This document shows positions 6,782 through 7,719 of a DNA stretch of 7,719 nucleotides, piece by piece. The stretch is taken from positions 1 to 7,719 of the forward strand of contig JALSOY010000228.1 of NCBI GenBank assembly GCA_026986235.1. Direction: 5' to 3'. Within the stretch, counting starts at the first letter, position 1. Each line of letters opens with the position of its first letter. The notes beneath the pieces are model-generated. The model was given only the letters and a program-made list of their open reading frames with translations. It had not been told where the DNA came from and made no database searches. This stretch comes from Caldifarciminota bacterium (lineage in GTDB: Bacteria; Hydrothermota; Hydrothermia; B15-G9; WFZT01). A program made the position numbers and the translations under genes.

Positions 6782-7455
6782 TCTTCCAGTTTATAACCCA
6801 CACCACGGACATTTTTTATGAACTTCCCGGCGGTGCCGAGCTTTTTCCTGATGTTCCTTATGTGTACATCAATTGTCCTGTCAATAACGACTCTATTGTC
6901 TCCATGGACGACTGAAAGGAGCTTTTCCCTGGAGAATACCCAGCCCCTCCTGCTCGCAAGTGCGTAAAGAATTTTAAATTCAGTAGGGGTAAGATCGACT
7001 TTGGTTTTGCCAACGAATACCTCGTATTTTGAAGGATCTATGCGTAAAATTCCTCCCACATTGATAACGGATCTCTCCCTGGTGGTGTACCTTCTCAGAA
7101 CGGCTTTCACGCGGGCAACGAGCTCTCGCGGTGAAAATGGTTTGGTAATGTAGTCATCTGCTCCAAGTTCAAGGCCCAGGACTTTATCAGTTTCAGAAAC
7201 CCTTGCGGTAACCATGATAACAGGGATGGAAGAGTATGCATTGTCGGACTTGAGCCTTCTGCATACTTCCACTCCATCTTCGTCAGGAAGCATTAGGTCA
7301 AGAATAATCAGGTCAGGTTTTGATGTAACGAGATAGTTAAAAAGACCACCGGCGGTAGTGAATTTCCTCACTGAAAAACCAGCTTTTTCAAGGTGCAACG
7401 AAATGAGCTCCAGAATGTCAGGCTCGTCGTCAACAACTGCCACTGTACCAGGCAT
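6778..7455 (-). CDS. phoB: phosphate regulon response regulator PhoB (OmpR family)
   Basis: PhoB is the cytoplasmic transcription factor of the Pho system; once phosphorylated by PhoR it binds Pho boxes and activates pst and other genes. The 225-residue product has a receiver domain (about 3-120) with acidic pocket D9/D10, phospho-acceptor D53 in LDLMLP, T83, Y102 and K105 in the conserved K-P-F. A C-terminal winged-helix domain (about 128-225) has the LTPTEFKIL motif and a recognition helix around RTIDVHIRNIRKKLG, close to E. coli PhoB, ending in VRGVGYKLEE. The ATG at 7455 gives a standard-length N-terminus, but no Shine-Dalgarno precedes it; the upstream bases are almost all A/T and include a TATAAT box only 6 bases away. 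It overlaps phoR by ATGA. In Gram-positive bacteria the same protein would be called PhoP. Confidence 0.93.
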   Translation of the reverse strand: MPGTVAVVDDEPDILELISLHLEKAGFSVRKFTTAGGLFNYLVTSKPDLIILDLMLPDEDGVEVCRRLKSDNAYSSIPVIMVTARVSETDKVLGLELGADDYITKPFSPRELVARVKAVLRRYTTRERSVINVGGILRIDPSKYEVFVGKTKVDLTPTEFKILYALASRRGWVFSREKLLSVVHGDNRVVIDRTIDVHIRNIRKKLGTAGKFIKNVRGVGYKLEE

Positions 7456-7490
7456 TAAAAAATTATAATAAAAATAAAAAATTTCATCCA
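7456..7490 (-). promoter_or_regulatory. phoB promoter, -10 element adjacent to the start codon
   Basis: A perfect TATAAT lies at 7467-7462 on the minus strand, with only six bases before the phoB ATG. Transcription would begin about at the A of the start codon. At 17-bp spacing the -35 hexamer is TGGATG, only half matching TTGACA. No CTTAACA-type unit was found upstream, so PhoB autoregulation from here is not evident. The A/T-rich composition makes a chance TATAAT possible. The stretch 7491-7598 upstream contains no gene. Confidence 0.5.
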
Positions 7491-7717
7491 GATCTTTACC
7501 CGAGGGTATTCGAAAAGTATTTTTCTTAATTTGCAGATAGAGTTGATTTTACGGTTATCGTCCCTTTTTAGTCTTTTTTTTCAACGAATAGGGTTTCCCA
7601 AAAATCCCCCTTGGAGAAGGGGGATTTAGGGGGATTGAATTTCAATCGGAAAACATCCCCCTTTAGTTCCCCCTTCTGAAGGAGGGGAATTTTTCGAACA
7701 ACCTCAGATCTTTACCC
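7489..7717. repeat. 13-base direct repeat bracketing the palindromic element
   Basis: CAGATCTTTACCC occurs at 7489-7501 and again at 7705-7717, bracketing about 200 bases that include the nested palindrome. The first copy runs into a short palindrome TACCC-GA-GGGTA (7497-7508); the second is cut by the window edge. The core CAGATCT also appears at 748-754 near the other repeat copy. This may be the boundary of a dispersed element or a target duplication. Confidence 0.5.
7602..7695. repeat. nested palindromic intergenic repeat upstream of phoB
   Basis: Three palindromes lie in a row. AAATCCCCCTT (7602-7612) pairs perfectly over 11 bases with AAGGGGGATTT (7617-7627) around GGAG. GATTGAA/TTCAATC (7633-7639 and 7641-7647) pairs around one base. 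CCCCCTTC/GAAGGAGGGG (7669-7687) pairs with one mismatch. The outer two are also roughly complementary to each other, so the whole segment can fold as one long imperfect hairpin or as three stem-loops. No open frame is present. It resembles small non-autonomous dispersed repeats found in many bacterial intergenic regions. Confidence 0.75.
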
Positions 7718-7719
7718 TA

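Noticed and set aside
7602..7695. CRISPR array
   Set aside because: The repeated C/G blocks are palindromic arms of unequal length with no regular repeat-spacer pattern, and no cas gene is present.

Overview
The window carries an almost complete phosphate-starvation (Pho) cluster read entirely on the minus strand, in the order phoB - phoR - pstS - pstC - pstA - pstB - phoU, followed after about 210 bases by the start of a fabG-like short-chain dehydrogenase that runs off the low-coordinate edge. No credible plus-strand gene was found. The organism looks like a diderm (Gram-negative-type) bacterium of intermediate GC content. PstS has a plain signal peptide with no lipobox cysteine, which suits a free periplasmic protein. 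Ribosome binding sites are strong AGGAGG types. The intergenic CCCCCTT...AAGGGGG palindromes are of a kind common in, for example, Nitrospirota, Desulfobacterota and several candidate phyla. The phylum cannot be fixed from this sequence.

Layout in transcription order (high to low coordinates): 7719-7456 is non-coding, with a nested palindromic repeat and a TATAAT box placed so close to phoB that the mRNA may be leaderless. phoB (7455-6778) and phoR (6781-5036) overlap by ATGA. A 64-base gap after phoR, plus the last bases of phoR, holds a four-unit 11-bp-period Pho-box-like array, a -10 element and a ribosome binding site fully complementary to the 16S 3' tail, all pointing into pstS (4971-3952). 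pstC overlaps pstS by ATGA, pstA overlaps pstC by 20 bases, pstB overlaps pstA by 19 bases, and the Shine-Dalgarno of phoU overlaps the pstB stop. The coupling is tight enough to predict one pstSCAB-phoU transcript. The 209-base gap to fabG contains a degraded relative of the palindromic repeat seen upstream of phoB, in inverted orientation.

Functionally, PstS captures phosphate in the periplasm, PstC/PstA form the membrane channel and the PstB dimer powers import. PhoU links transporter state to the kinase PhoR, which phosphorylates PhoB, and PhoB then activates the pst promoter. The gene content is a well-known system. The items that deserve a second look are non-coding or hidden inside genes: the four-box Pho operator, a 20-bp perfect inverted repeat inside the first membrane helix of pstC, the possibly leaderless phoB start, and the palindromic repeats flanking the cluster.
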